In this document: in pieces, positions 35,301 to 42,868 of the stretch
Position numbering within the stretch: position 1 is the first letter of the stretch
How the letters are laid out: every line of letters starts with the position of its first letter
Assembly: GCA_964454015.1 (NCBI GenBank)
Contig: CAYVQF010000006.1
Location: forward strand, 1 to 64,000
Source of the DNA: CAYVQF01 sp964454015
Lineage (GTDB): Bacteria > Myxococcota_A > Bradymonadia > UBA4248
DNA length: 64,000 nucleotides
Reading direction: 5' to 3'
Program-made: the position numbers and the translations under genes
The notes under the pieces: model-generated
The model's input: only the letters and a program-made list of their open reading frames with translations
Told to the model about the DNA's origin: nothing
Database searches by the model: none

Positions 35301-36338
35301 ATGCACCGACCCATCCACCTCATGCTCATCCTGGTCTTGGCCATCGTCGCGGCCTGCTCCGACGACCCTCAGCCGGCCACCCTCGACACCCTCGACACCG
35401 AACCAGACCTGAGCACTCTCGACCCTGACGCCACCCAAGACGCCGCAGACGCCCCAGACGATCTCCCCCCCGAGACGCTCCCCCCCACCCTGCCCCCGTG
35501 CCTCCGCCTCTGCGACCGCTTCCTCGACTGCCCCGAAGGCTGCCCCGGCTTGGACTGGCGCACCACCCTGCTCGCCTACCCCCTCTGCCTGGAGCGCTGC
35601 CCCGCCCTCCCCGCCGAAGATCTCTTGCAAGCCACCTGCGCCGAGATCCAAGCCGCCCTCTTCGCCCAATCCCCACCGCTGCGCGACCTGTGCGAGCAGC
35701 CCTTCTGCCACAGCCACTGCCACTACTTCGCCCACTGCTTGGTCGAGCAATGCCCCGGCTTCATCCCCGCCCAGCTCGCGCCCCTGGCCGAAGACTGCCT
35801 GCGCGGCTGCGACCCCGATGACCGCGGCGCCTTGTTCACCATGACCTGCGAAGACATCACCACCTTTCTCAACCAAGACCCCTATTTCCACCTCCTCTGC
35901 ACCAGCTCACCCGAGTGCGCCGACGCCCCCCAATGCGCCCTCTATGCCGACAAAATCAGCACCTGCCTCCAGCAGCGCTGCGCCCCCAACGCCGATCCCT
36001 TCCTCGACGGCCTGCGCGAAATCCTCACCCACAACTGCCTGCAACCCGAGAGCTGCCCCCGGCAAGCCGAAGTCTTGTGGCTCACCACCAGCGCCTGCGA
36101 TGCGCCCCCCTTGGACACCCTGGGGCAAGAACCCACCCTCAGCCACCTCTGCACCGGCCTCCTGACCCCTCACCTCGACGCCCTCGACGCCGCCTGCGCC
36201 CGCGCCACGGCCTGCGCCTTCCCCCTGCCCCCCCTCCACACCTGCCGCACCTTGCTCGCCCTGCACCCCGATCCCCTGGCCTTGTTGACCTGCTTCGACG
36301 CCGCCCAGAGCTGCCAGGAGATCGCCGCATGCCTCTGA
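35301..36338 (+). CDS. Cys-rich lipoprotein
   Basis: 345 aa. A lipoprotein signal (MHRPIHLMLILVLAIVAACS) is followed by an Asp/Thr/Pro linker and then more than 25 Cys residues in spaced pairs (CLRLCDRFLDCPEGCPG, CHSHCHYFAHC, CARATACAF), a repeating Cys-x(5-10)-Cys arrangement suited to several disulfides. The unit looks internally duplicated (domains near 55-190 and 205-345). No named family recognised. Its stop overlaps the CotH start by 10 bases, so the two proteins are made together. Confidence 0.75.
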   Translation: MHRPIHLMLILVLAIVAACSDDPQPATLDTLDTEPDLSTLDPDATQDAADAPDDLPPETLPPTLPPCLRLCDRFLDCPEGCPGLDWRTTLLAYPLCLERCPALPAEDLLQATCAEIQAALFAQSPPLRDLCEQPFCHSHCHYFAHCLVEQCPGFIPAQLAPLAEDCLRGCDPDDRGALFTMTCEDITTFLNQDPYFHLLCTSSPECADAPQCALYADKISTCLQQRCAPNADPFLDGLREILTHNCLQPESCPRQAEVLWLTTSACDAPPLDTLGQEPTLSHLCTGLLTPHLDALDAACARATACAFPLPPLHTCRTLLALHPDPLALLTCFDAAQSCQEIAACL

Positions 36339-37714
36339 GCCAAGCCACCCGCACCCACCCTTGGCCCCTGCGCCTCCTCTGCGCCCTTTGCACCCTCTGG
36401 GCCGCCTGCGACGAGCCCGCACCCCACACCCGCGCCGAGCTCACCGACCTCGCTGAAACCGCCCACCTCAACGACACCCCTGACGACACCCCTGACGCCA
36501 CCCCCGCACCACCCCCCTTCGACCTCGACCGCCTCTTCGCCGAAGACGCCCCCGTCTGGCACTTCGAGCTCCGCATCGACGACGCCGACCTCACCTGGCT
36601 CAACGCCAACGCCGCCGCCGAGCACTACGTCCCCGGCGACCTCCGCTTCCAGAGCTGGGACTTCCCCGACGTCGGCGTCCGCTACAAAGGCGCCTACGGC
36701 TCCCTCCACGGCTGCCTCGCCCCCGACGGCGCCCTGCTGTGCAGCAAACTCTCCATCGCCATCAACTTCGGCAAATACACCAAAAATCAACGCTTCTTCG
36801 GCACCAAAAAGCTCCTCCTCCACGGCTGCCAGCGCGACCGCACCTGCCTGCGCGAGCCCGTCTCCTACGCCCTCTTCAACGCCGCCGGCATCACCACCGC
36901 CCGCACCGCCCATGCCACCCTCGCCATCAACGACGCCCCACCCATGCTCTACGTCCTGGTCGAAGCCATCGACGCCGACTTCCTCCGCCACCGCTTCCCC
37001 GACCCCACGGGCAACCTCTACAAAGAGGTCTGGCCCGACAGCCTCGACCCCAACCGCTACCTCGACGGCCTCAAAACCAACACCGAGACGCCCAAGGTCG
37101 ATCGCTTCGTGGCCTTCGCCGAGGTCGTCTTGGGATCCACCCCCGCTGGGGCGCACGCCCTCGATCCGTGGATCCAACGTCCAGCCATGGCCACTTACAA
37201 CGCCCTGGATCAGCTCATTCACAACTGGGATGGCATCTACAAGTTCTACTGCCACGGCCAGACCTGCCGCAACCACAACTACTTCATTTATGATGACCCG
37301 CGCACCCAGCGCTTCGTCGTCATCCCCTGGGACCTGGACCACACCTGGAACCTGCCCGACGCCGACTTCGCCCGCGCCTGGTGGGACGACGCGCCCGACG
37401 CCTGCGCCATCACCCCGCTGCCGGACTTTCCCGCCGCCGGGGTCCGCGCCCCCCAGTGTGACCCCCTCCTCGGCACCCTGATGCGCGGTGACTGGGAGGA
37501 CTATCGCGCCGCCCTGGCCCAGCTCCTCGACGGCGAGGACACCCGCCTGGAAGCGGTATTGACGCGCCTCGATGGCGCCCGCGCCCGCATCCGGCCGCAC
37601 ATCGCCGTGGATCCTTCGGCCCCTCCCCTGCCGCAGTGGGACGCCGCCACGGCCCAGCTCCGCCAGATCATTCGGGCCCAGTACGGCGCGGCGGCGGCGT
37701 TCTTGGCAGAGTGA
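36329..37714 (+). CDS. CotH-family secreted kinase, lipoprotein
   Basis: 461 aa. A lipoprotein signal (PLRLLCALCTLWAACD) and a DDTPDDTPDATPAPPP linker precede a CotH domain: FELRIDDADLTWL, VRYKGAYGS, INFGKY, LYVLVEAID, GNLYKE, LIHNWDGIYKFYC, NYFIYDD and VIPWDLDHTW, with the family's Lys, Asn/Asp and Asp residues. Bacillus CotH is an atypical protein kinase that phosphorylates spore-coat proteins; outer-surface relatives in myxobacteria are poorly studied. Start ATG 36329 has GGAG eight bases upstream and overlaps the previous gene by 10 bases. Confidence 0.88.
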   Translation: MPLSQATRTHPWPLRLLCALCTLWAACDEPAPHTRAELTDLAETAHLNDTPDDTPDATPAPPPFDLDRLFAEDAPVWHFELRIDDADLTWLNANAAAEHYVPGDLRFQSWDFPDVGVRYKGAYGSLHGCLAPDGALLCSKLSIAINFGKYTKNQRFFGTKKLLLHGCQRDRTCLREPVSYALFNAAGITTARTAHATLAINDAPPMLYVLVEAIDADFLRHRFPDPTGNLYKEVWPDSLDPNRYLDGLKTNTETPKVDRFVAFAEVVLGSTPAGAHALDPWIQRPAMATYNALDQLIHNWDGIYKFYCHGQTCRNHNYFIYDDPRTQRFVVIPWDLDHTWNLPDADFARAWWDDAPDACAITPLPDFPAAGVRAPQCDPLLGTLMRGDWEDYRAALAQLLDGEDTRLEAVLTRLDGARARIRPHIAVDPSAPPLPQWDAATAQLRQIIRAQYGAAAAFLAE

Positions 37715-37904
37715 AAGAAGGCCAACGACCACTCCCCGTATCGATCTGTTTCTGTTGTTCTTTACGCACATTCTCATGCCAAAGCGCGCATCTCTGTCAA
37801 AATGATTCTTGCCATCGCGCGCCCCTTATGCTCTAAACTAGCACAAGCCCCAACACCGCCCGTGCTGGAGCGTCCTTCGCCACCTCGGCCCTCCAGGAGT
37901 CCCC

Positions 37905-38903
37905 ATGAGCACACGTGAAGCCAACCCCACTGAAGCGTTGCGGGCCACCGATCCCCTCTTCGCCAAGCTGAGCCCCTTCGTCGCGGCAGCAGAGTGGCCC
38001 CAGATGCTGGAGCACATCGCCGAGATCAAGCGCCTCAAAGAGGAACGCAACGCCGTGATCTTGGCGCACAACTACCAGCGCCCGGAGATCTTCCACACCA
38101 TCGCCGACATCACCGGTGACTCCCTGGCCCTCGCCCGCAAGGCCCTGCACACCACGGCCGAGGTCATCGTCATGTGCGGCGTCCACTTCATGGCCGAGAC
38201 GGCGAAGCTCACCTGCCCGGAGAAGCGGGTCCTCATCCCCGACCCGGAAGCGGGCTGCTCTCTGGCGTCCTCCATCACCGCCGCCGATGTCGCGGCGCTG
38301 CGCGCCCAGCATCCGGGCGTGCCCGTGGTCACCTACGTCAACAGCTCGGCCGAGGTCAAAGCGGCGTCGGACATCTGCTGCACCTCGGGCAACGCCGTCA
38401 AGATCGTGCGTTCCCTCGGGGTGCCCCGGGTCATTTTCCTCCCCGACGCCTACCTGGGGGCCTATGTGCAACAGGAGACGGGCATCGAGCTCATCCTGTG
38501 GCAGGGCCACTGTGAGGTCCACGAGAAGTTCACCGCGGCGGACATCGCCAAGGTGCGGACGCAGCACCCCGACGTCTTCGTCCTGGCCCACCCCGAGTGC
38601 GCCCTCGACGTCTTGGAGGCCGCCGATTTCGTCGGCTCTACGGCGGTGATGGCGGACTACGTCGAGAAGCACCGCCCGCCCACGGTCTTCTTCGTGACCG
38701 AGTGCTCCCTCATCGACAACATCGCCGTGGTCACCCCCGAGGTGAACTTCATCCGCCCCTGCCACCTCTGCCCCCACATGCAGCGCATCACCCTGGCCAA
38801 CGTCGCCGCCGCCCTGCGTCACATGCAGACCGAGGTGCACATCGCCCCGGAAGTAGCCGGCCCAGCGCGCGCCGCCATCGACGCCATGCTCGCCGTTCCA
38901 TAA
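37905..38903 (+). CDS. nadA: Quinolinate synthase A
   Basis: 332 aa. The segments VILAHNYQRPEI, GDSLALARKA, CGVHFMAETAK, YVNSSAEVKA, GHCEVHEKF and CPHMQRITL are those of NadA. Cys91, Cys203 and Cys289 are the likely [4Fe-4S] ligands. The enzyme condenses iminoaspartate with dihydroxyacetone phosphate to quinolinate, first committed carbon skeleton of NAD. nadB and nadC are not in the window. GGAG lies ten bases before ATG 37905. Confidence 0.95.
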   Translation: MSTREANPTEALRATDPLFAKLSPFVAAAEWPQMLEHIAEIKRLKEERNAVILAHNYQRPEIFHTIADITGDSLALARKALHTTAEVIVMCGVHFMAETAKLTCPEKRVLIPDPEAGCSLASSITAADVAALRAQHPGVPVVTYVNSSAEVKAASDICCTSGNAVKIVRSLGVPRVIFLPDAYLGAYVQQETGIELILWQGHCEVHEKFTAADIAKVRTQHPDVFVLAHPECALDVLEAADFVGSTAVMADYVEKHRPPTVFFVTECSLIDNIAVVTPEVNFIRPCHLCPHMQRITLANVAAALRHMQTEVHIAPEVAGPARAAIDAMLAVP

Positions 38904-38925
38904 TGGTGCCCCTACGCCTTTTCCG

Positions 38926-38954
38926 TTGACAAGGAGATAGTGAGCAGGTAGAAA
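38926..38954 (+). promoter_or_regulatory. Sigma-70 type promoter for tRNA-Gln/Glu cluster
   Basis: TTGACA (38926-38931), a 17-base spacer and TAGAAA (38949-38954), 40 bases before tRNA-Gln. Same architecture as the initiator-tRNA promoter at 18140-18168. Confidence 0.75.
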
Positions 38955-38994
38955 GCTCGCGTTTAGCCGTCGCTCTCGAGCGGTGGCAAACGAT

Positions 38995-39065
38995 TCCGGG
39001 ATCGTCTAAAGGCAGGACGACGGGTTCTGGCCCCGTTAATCTAGGTTCGAATCCTAGTCCCGGAA
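38995..39065 (+). tRNA. tRNA-Gln (CTG)
   Basis: Acceptor TCCGGGA/TCCCGGA, anticodon arm ACGGG-TTCTGGC-CCCGT with anticodon CTG, T arm TAGGTTCGAATCCTA. 71 bases with A as discriminator and no encoded CCA. It is the first gene after the promoter, and tRNA-Glu starts 3 bases later. Confidence 0.93.
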
Positions 39066-39068
39066 TAT

Positions 39069-39240
39069 GGCGGGTTCGTCTAGTGGTNNNNNNNNNNNNN
39101 NNNNNNNNNNNNNNNNNNNNNNNNNNNNNNNNNNNNNNNNNNNNNNNNNNNNNNNNNNNNNNNNNNNNNNNNNNNNNNNNNNNNNNNTAGGACGCCGGCC
39201 TCTCACGCCGGTAGCACGGGTTCGAACCCCGTACCCGCTG
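39069..39240 (+). tRNA. tRNA-Glu (CTC) split by an assembly gap
   Basis: The first 19 bases (GGCGGGTTCGTCTAGTGGT, 39069-39087) and bases 20 to the end (39188-39240) join exactly into the tRNA-Glu found intact at 39279. The 100 N between them are of unknown true length. The two halves may belong to one gene or to different copies of a tandem array. Confidence 0.75.
39088..39187. other. 100-N scaffold gap
   Basis: Exactly 100 N, the conventional placeholder for a gap of unknown size. The flanks abut precisely within a repeated tRNA gene, so the gap probably reflects assembly failure in a tandem tRNA-Glu array. Confidence 0.95.
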
Positions 39241-39278
39241 TTCGCGCGCTGCGCGTGCTCTTGTTCTTTCGCCTCTCT

Positions 39279-39350
39279 GGCGGGTTCGTCTAGTGGTTAG
39301 GACGCCGGCCTCTCACGCCGGTAGCACGGGTTCGAACCCCGTACCCGCTG
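39279..39350 (+). tRNA. tRNA-Glu (CTC)
   Basis: 72 bases, acceptor GGCGGGT/ACCCGCT with a G-T closing pair, anticodon arm CCGGC-CTCTCAC-GCCGG with anticodon CTC, T arm CGGGTTCGAACCCCG. No CCA encoded. Its period relative to the split copy is 110 bases. Confidence 0.95.
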
Positions 39351-39384
39351 TTTCTTCATGACATCTTTTTGTGCTGCCCATCCC

Positions 39385-39446
39385 TTGCGATGCCACGCAC
39401 ATGTGCGTGCGCCCGTTGCGATGTCACGCACCCGTGCATGTGCCCG
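39385..39446. repeat. Tandem pair of 31-bp repeats
   Basis: 39385-39415 and 39416-39446 are adjacent 31-base copies agreeing at 26 positions, each starting TTGCGATG and ending GCCCG. The first contains the palindrome GCACATGTGC. They lie just after the tRNA cluster and may form hairpins that end transcription. Confidence 0.65.
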
Positions 39447-39532
39447 CTTCGCGGCGCCTAGAGGTCAAAGAGCGCCGGATCGCACAGCCAGCGCGCCGCC
39501 GCGAAGAGCTGCGGCGGCGGGGCCACCTGCGC

Positions 39533-41380
39533 CTAATTGCAAGCGCTACAGACGTTGCTGCCTAGCATACTCGAGAAATCAATGGGCGGAATCTCGCAGC
39601 CGCCCACGGCTTGATCGATGCTACAACCACTCCACAGACCCCGCACGGGGGACACGCTGTCGCCAAAGTTCAAGGTGCCGGCCCAGGTCCCCCCTTCGAG
39701 GGCGTCGACCATGAAATCGCCCGTGTTCTCCACGAGCTTCACCTCACCGTTGAGGAACATCACCGACGAGAACTCTTGCAGTGACAACATGGCTGTCCCG
39801 AAACCGATCAGACGCCCCAAGAGGCCAATGGCCCCAGAGCACACGCTGTAAGCGCTGTCATAGCCGATGCTGTAGCCAAAGAGGCTGATCCCCGACAGCC
39901 ACTGGGCAAAGCCCTGGCAGTTGAACCAATACTCCAGCGCCGCATGGAAGTTGGTGGCGCCACCGGCGATGGCTGGCAACAGCACGTTGTTGATCAAGTA
40001 GTTGATGAGCTTGCCATAACGCAGGTCCACCCCATGGTTCATGATGTTGAGCTTGTCGTAACCCATCAGCACCCCCTCCCAGTCACCCGAGACGAGCTGC
40101 AGCTCCAACAAGCTGTCGTGAGAAATCTCCGTGCGGCCGCAGTCGGGCGGATCGCCTGCGCTGCAGTTGAAGCGCCAGTAAAAGGCCAGCCCGGTGAAGG
40201 ACGTCGTCCCGCGGATGCGGTAGTCGGCTCCGAGCTTGGACATGTAGAGCGTCGACAACACCTCCAGGGTCCGAATCATGGCGCGCACATCGCAACCTGC
40301 CCGGATGATGTTGCACCCCGTCTGCGACGACGTAACCAAGTCATTGATGTATCCCTGGAGTTGGTCACGGAAGCCCGTCACCCCACCGATGAGGTCGATG
40401 GCGTCACACACCAAGCCCGGCAGGAAGGATCCACACCCGTAGTCGATGATCACGTCGTAGAGCAGCTTGCCCGGGTTGTCGAAGCCGTCGAAAATCTTCA
40501 CCAACCACTGACCCACCGTCCCGGTGTTCGCAATCGCATCGCCAAAATCAAAGAAAGAACGGACCTTATAGGTACCCACCGGGTTCAGGGGGATCATCTG
40601 GAAGACCAGATCCACCTCGGTGACGGCGTCGGCAAAGACGTCGATCTTGTCCAAACAAGCCTTGGCCACCACCTGACCACTGGGTCCCAGACCAACCCCC
40701 GCCAGGGTATACTCGTAGCCCACCAGCAGGTGTTCAAAGGTGAGCTGCGCCCCATCGCGCTGCGCCTCGACGTCAGCCAAGTGCCCCGGTGACACGTTCA
40801 GGGGATTGAAAAAACGACAGGACAAGTCACTGCTCCGATACAATCGCACCTGAAAAGGCGACACGGCGATCTGCGATCCCGAGTTGATCACGTTCGCCGT
40901 CAGGTGGCCCGACGGAAAATCCACCACGTTGATCGTAAACACCACCGGATTCACCCCGGGGTACTCCGCCCGAACCTCATAGGCGCCCACGGCCTGCCCC
41001 GCCCTAAAGGTCATCGTCGCCAAGCCTTCGACATTGGTGTGCGACTCGAAAGCGGCCAGGGACGCATCCCCGCTGCCACCGATACTCCAACTGATCTTAG
41101 CGTCATTCAGGGCTTCACCAGTGATCCGCGAATACAGCAGGACACCCACGTCCATCCGCCCGGCGCGCACCACCTCGTGGTTGGTCAAGCCGCTGGGCAA
41201 CATCACGCAGCAACTCACCTCAACGAGTTCCTGCTGTTGATCGACGCCCACCAGCTCCTTGGTGTCCGGGTCTATGTCCCAACGCTGGTTGATCTCCGCC
41301 GTGTTGTCACCACAGCCAGACAAGCCCAGCGCCACCAAAGTCACGCACACCCCAACGCGTCCCATCCAACCCATGCGCAT
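39533..41380 (-). CDS. Large lipoprotein with Ig-like (Big-1) domain
   Basis: 615 aa. The signal MRMGWMGRVGVCVTLVALGL, then SGCG, is a lipoprotein type. Residues from about 60 to 155 (VLLYSRITGEALNDAKISWS, TNVEGLATMTFRAG, GAYEVRAEYPGVNPVVFTIN) match a bacterial Ig-like domain of the Big-1/invasin type. The long C-terminal region is beta- and Cys-containing (about 14 Cys) and has no recognised domain; it ends CSACN. AGGAGG six bases before ATG 41380 fixes the start; the ORF continues to 41434 without one. Surface adhesin or sensor role is inference. Confidence 0.75.
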   Translation of the reverse strand: MRMGWMGRVGVCVTLVALGLSGCGDNTAEINQRWDIDPDTKELVGVDQQQELVEVSCCVMLPSGLTNHEVVRAGRMDVGVLLYSRITGEALNDAKISWSIGGSGDASLAAFESHTNVEGLATMTFRAGQAVGAYEVRAEYPGVNPVVFTINVVDFPSGHLTANVINSGSQIAVSPFQVRLYRSSDLSCRFFNPLNVSPGHLADVEAQRDGAQLTFEHLLVGYEYTLAGVGLGPSGQVVAKACLDKIDVFADAVTEVDLVFQMIPLNPVGTYKVRSFFDFGDAIANTGTVGQWLVKIFDGFDNPGKLLYDVIIDYGCGSFLPGLVCDAIDLIGGVTGFRDQLQGYINDLVTSSQTGCNIIRAGCDVRAMIRTLEVLSTLYMSKLGADYRIRGTTSFTGLAFYWRFNCSAGDPPDCGRTEISHDSLLELQLVSGDWEGVLMGYDKLNIMNHGVDLRYGKLINYLINNVLLPAIAGGATNFHAALEYWFNCQGFAQWLSGISLFGYSIGYDSAYSVCSGAIGLLGRLIGFGTAMLSLQEFSSVMFLNGEVKLVENTGDFMVDALEGGTWAGTLNFGDSVSPVRGLWSGCSIDQAVGGCEIPPIDFSSMLGSNVCSACN

Positions 41381-41644
41381 AAAGCGCCTCCTCATGCTCA
41401 CGGCTAAAGCCACCACCATGGCTGGGAAAAGCAATCGTCTCGGCCAGCGTCCTCAGCCCCGTATGACCCACGGAAACGAACCAAACGCACACCTCGCGCT
41501 TCTTCGCTGGCAACTTGAACTATAGACGGCCCCGCGCTCCCAAGCAATAGCCCAACGCGACGCCTTGGGATCCACGTCCCCCACTGGGACCACGGCGACA
41601 CCCCCCATGGCCCGCGCCCAAGTCTCGCCCCCAGCCCATCACCC

Positions 41645-42043
41645 TCAAGGCACCAGGGCGATCGCCGTAAAACCACCTACGACCCCCACGGCGATGATCC
41701 CGACCAAGCCAAAGGTCTTCCAGTAGCTCATCTCGCGCACTTGGGCCGATGTCACCGCGTCCGCCGGCAGGAGGAGATCATAGTCTGGCGCCACCAACTG
41801 GCTCTCGCTCAGCAGGAAATTGTACGGCGTCACCCTATAGCGGCTCCCATCGGCCACCCGCACCTCCATGGGAGTCTCCGGCGCAATCTGCACCTCGTCA
41901 CCATCGACGCTGACCACCGACGCGCGCACCTGCTCCTGCCCCGAGCCCAGCTTCCCCAGCTCTTCCTTGGAGATGGTGTACGTGTTGTAACACGCAAGGT
42001 TGAGCACTAGAACCAGTGTACAGGAAGCAAGAATTCGTTTCAT
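41645..42043 (-). CDS. Small lipoprotein with C-terminal TM segment
   Basis: 132 aa. The signal MKRILASCTLVLVLNLACYN has lipobox LNLAC. The mature part is a small beta-rich domain (VVSVDGDEVQIAPETPMEVR) followed by a hydrophobic C-terminal helix (TFGLVGIIAVGVVGGFTAIA), so it could span or hairpin into a membrane. No family recognised. Same strand as the neighbouring lipoprotein genes but separated from both by more than 150 bases. Confidence 0.7.
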   Translation of the reverse strand: MKRILASCTLVLVLNLACYNTYTISKEELGKLGSGQEQVRASVVSVDGDEVQIAPETPMEVRVADGSRYRVTPYNFLLSESQLVAPDYDLLLPADAVTSAQVREMSYWKTFGLVGIIAVGVVGGFTAIALVP

Positions 42044-42207
42044 AACACGCTTCGCATGCCTGGAGGCAGGAAGGCCTGCCCCGAGTCCCTTCCCAAATGG
42101 TCAAACCGCCCGCAACCGCCCTCGGCGACAGCGCACGGCACCCGAGATGCGTGGCTGATGCTACGCCAAAGCCCATCCAGGGCGCAAGCCGCCTGAGCCC
42201 GGCGCTC

Positions 42208-42855
42208 TCACTCCTCGACCTCGACCCGACGCCCCTCACGCTCGATGCGCAACAACACACGCCGCGTCACCTCACCATCACGGTAGGAAAACAACACCCC
42301 CTCACGCCGCGACACGGGCGCCGTGGCCGCAGGACGGCTCCAAGGGCCCAGCGGCTCCTGCCTCGACCCCTGCATCAGCACCAACCACGCCGCCGCCAAC
42401 TGCACCGGCGTCGCCCCAGGATACTCGGCCACGAAGCGCCAGAAACCATCGCTGCCATCCACGACCCGCCCCCCGACGACCAAGACCCCGCGCCGCTCCA
42501 CGACCACATCTGCGGCGCGGAGCTCCGCGATGAAAGCCGTGTGGCCCGTCCGCACGCCGACGAAGGCCAGCGTCCAAGCCTCGGGACTCGCCAGCCCCTG
42601 CACCCACCGCTCGACCTCGCGCCGCCCTTCACCCACCATCCGCGCCAGACGCACCGGCCCTTCTAAGCGGGCAAAGCGCTCGGCGTCCTCCATGAACGGC
42701 CGAAAGGACTCGGCGCGCCCCGCCACCTGCTCAACCCCGCCCCCCAGCTCCCCATCGGCGACCCGTCTGGGCGGATCCCCAGTGCGCCCCGAAGGCTCAC
42801 ATCCAGCCGCGAGCCCCACCAAGAGCCACGACCAGATCGCACCCCGGCCCAGCAC
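42208..42855 (-). CDS. Hypothetical lipoprotein, GTG start
   Basis: About 215 aa. Starting at GTG 42855 gives a compact lipoprotein signal (LGRGAIWSWLLVGLAAGCEP); GAGGGGG lies eight bases upstream. An ATG at 42891 is also in frame but inside the upstream gene and adds a charged leader. The mature protein has no recognised motif. It follows the LRR gene stop by 13 bases, so the two are probably co-translated. Confidence 0.6.
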   Translation of the reverse strand: MLGRGAIWSWLLVGLAAGCEPSGRTGDPPRRVADGELGGGVEQVAGRAESFRPFMEDAERFARLEGPVRLARMVGEGRREVERWVQGLASPEAWTLAFVGVRTGHTAFIAELRAADVVVERRGVLVVGGRVVDGSDGFWRFVAEYPGATPVQLAAAWLVLMQGSRQEPLGPWSRPAATAPVSRREGVLFSYRDGEVTRRVLLRIEREGRRVEVEE

Positions 42856-42868
42856 CAGCCGCGCCCCC

